A DNA stretch of 64,000 bases, from contig JAOSJU010000001.1 in assembly GCA_027493945.1 (NCBI GenBank), positions 1,984,001-2,048,000 of the forward strand. The letters run 5' to 3'. Each line of letters opens with the position of its first letter. The stretch's first letter is position 1. Below are positions 64,000 through 64,000 of the stretch, one piece after another. Below the pieces are notes generated by a model, which saw nothing but the letters and a program-made list of their open reading frames with translations, had not been told where the DNA came from and ran no database searches. This stretch comes from Burkholderiaceae bacterium. GTDB taxonomy: Bacteria; Pseudomonadota; Gammaproteobacteria; Burkholderiales; Burkholderiaceae_E. The position numbers and the translations under genes are program-made.

Positions 64000-64000
64000 A

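Overview
The window is a GC-rich, gene-dense bacterial chromosome segment that most resembles a betaproteobacterium of the order Burkholderiales. The best evidence is the block at 45.6-58.4 kb: comM, ubiK, a TorF-like porin gene, glnK, amtB, gshA, gshB, a mannose-type EIIA, HPr and enzyme I, an arrangement I associate with Burkholderiales. No tRNA, rRNA, CRISPR array, transposase or integrase was recognised.

Layout. 0-6 kb: a thioesterase-like gene, then a MarR-regulated tripartite efflux operon (marR, NodT-type outer membrane factor, emrA, emrB) with a promoter/operator in front. 6.6-12.4 kb: a nuclease cluster that looks like a defence island, with an Mrr-like endonuclease broken by one in-frame TGA, an EcoRII-type restriction-modification operon (HTH-cytosine methylase, Vsr, EcoRII-like endonuclease) whose genes overlap by one base, and a DUF2779-type protein with Cas4-like and DnaQ-like halves. 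12.5-22.4 kb: ten genes in one direction that may form one pathway: a branched-chain-type ABC importer (livFGMHJ), a 2-oxo-acid dehydrogenase (E2, E1beta, E1alpha), a P-loop kinase-like protein and a LuxR-type regulator. 22.5-31.8 kb: an accessory region dense in toxin-antitoxin genes (HigBA, RelE/XRE, YefM-YoeB, BrnTA, two VapBC types, ParDE types), some decayed, with a duplicated cupin gene, a dispersed hairpin repeat and several palindromic operators. 31.8-36.6 kb: a MacAB-TolC-type efflux operon. 36.7-45.6 kb: membrane and secreted hypotheticals, a very large MalT/BTAD hybrid regulator, a ClcB channel, another VapBC pair, LemA and a DUF2207 protein. 45.6-55.2 kb: the PTS, glutathione and nitrogen-signalling block. 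55.3-64 kb: a di-iron beta-lactamase-fold protein with a TetR regulator, comM, a CaiB/BaiF CoA-transferase, a lipoprotein/MFS/GNAT group, DUF1840 and DUF502 genes and a SorC-type regulator.

Sequence quality matters for reading this annotation. More than 25 single-base frame breaks interrupt otherwise well-conserved genes, including essential-looking ones (enzyme I, AmtB, ComM, LivM). Many lie in short homopolymers, and one missing G at 62257-62262 would repair two convergent genes at once. I treat most of these as probable assembly errors and report the gene over its full span, stating where the frame changes. A few breaks, such as the RelE-type toxin at 24224-24458, look like genuine decay.
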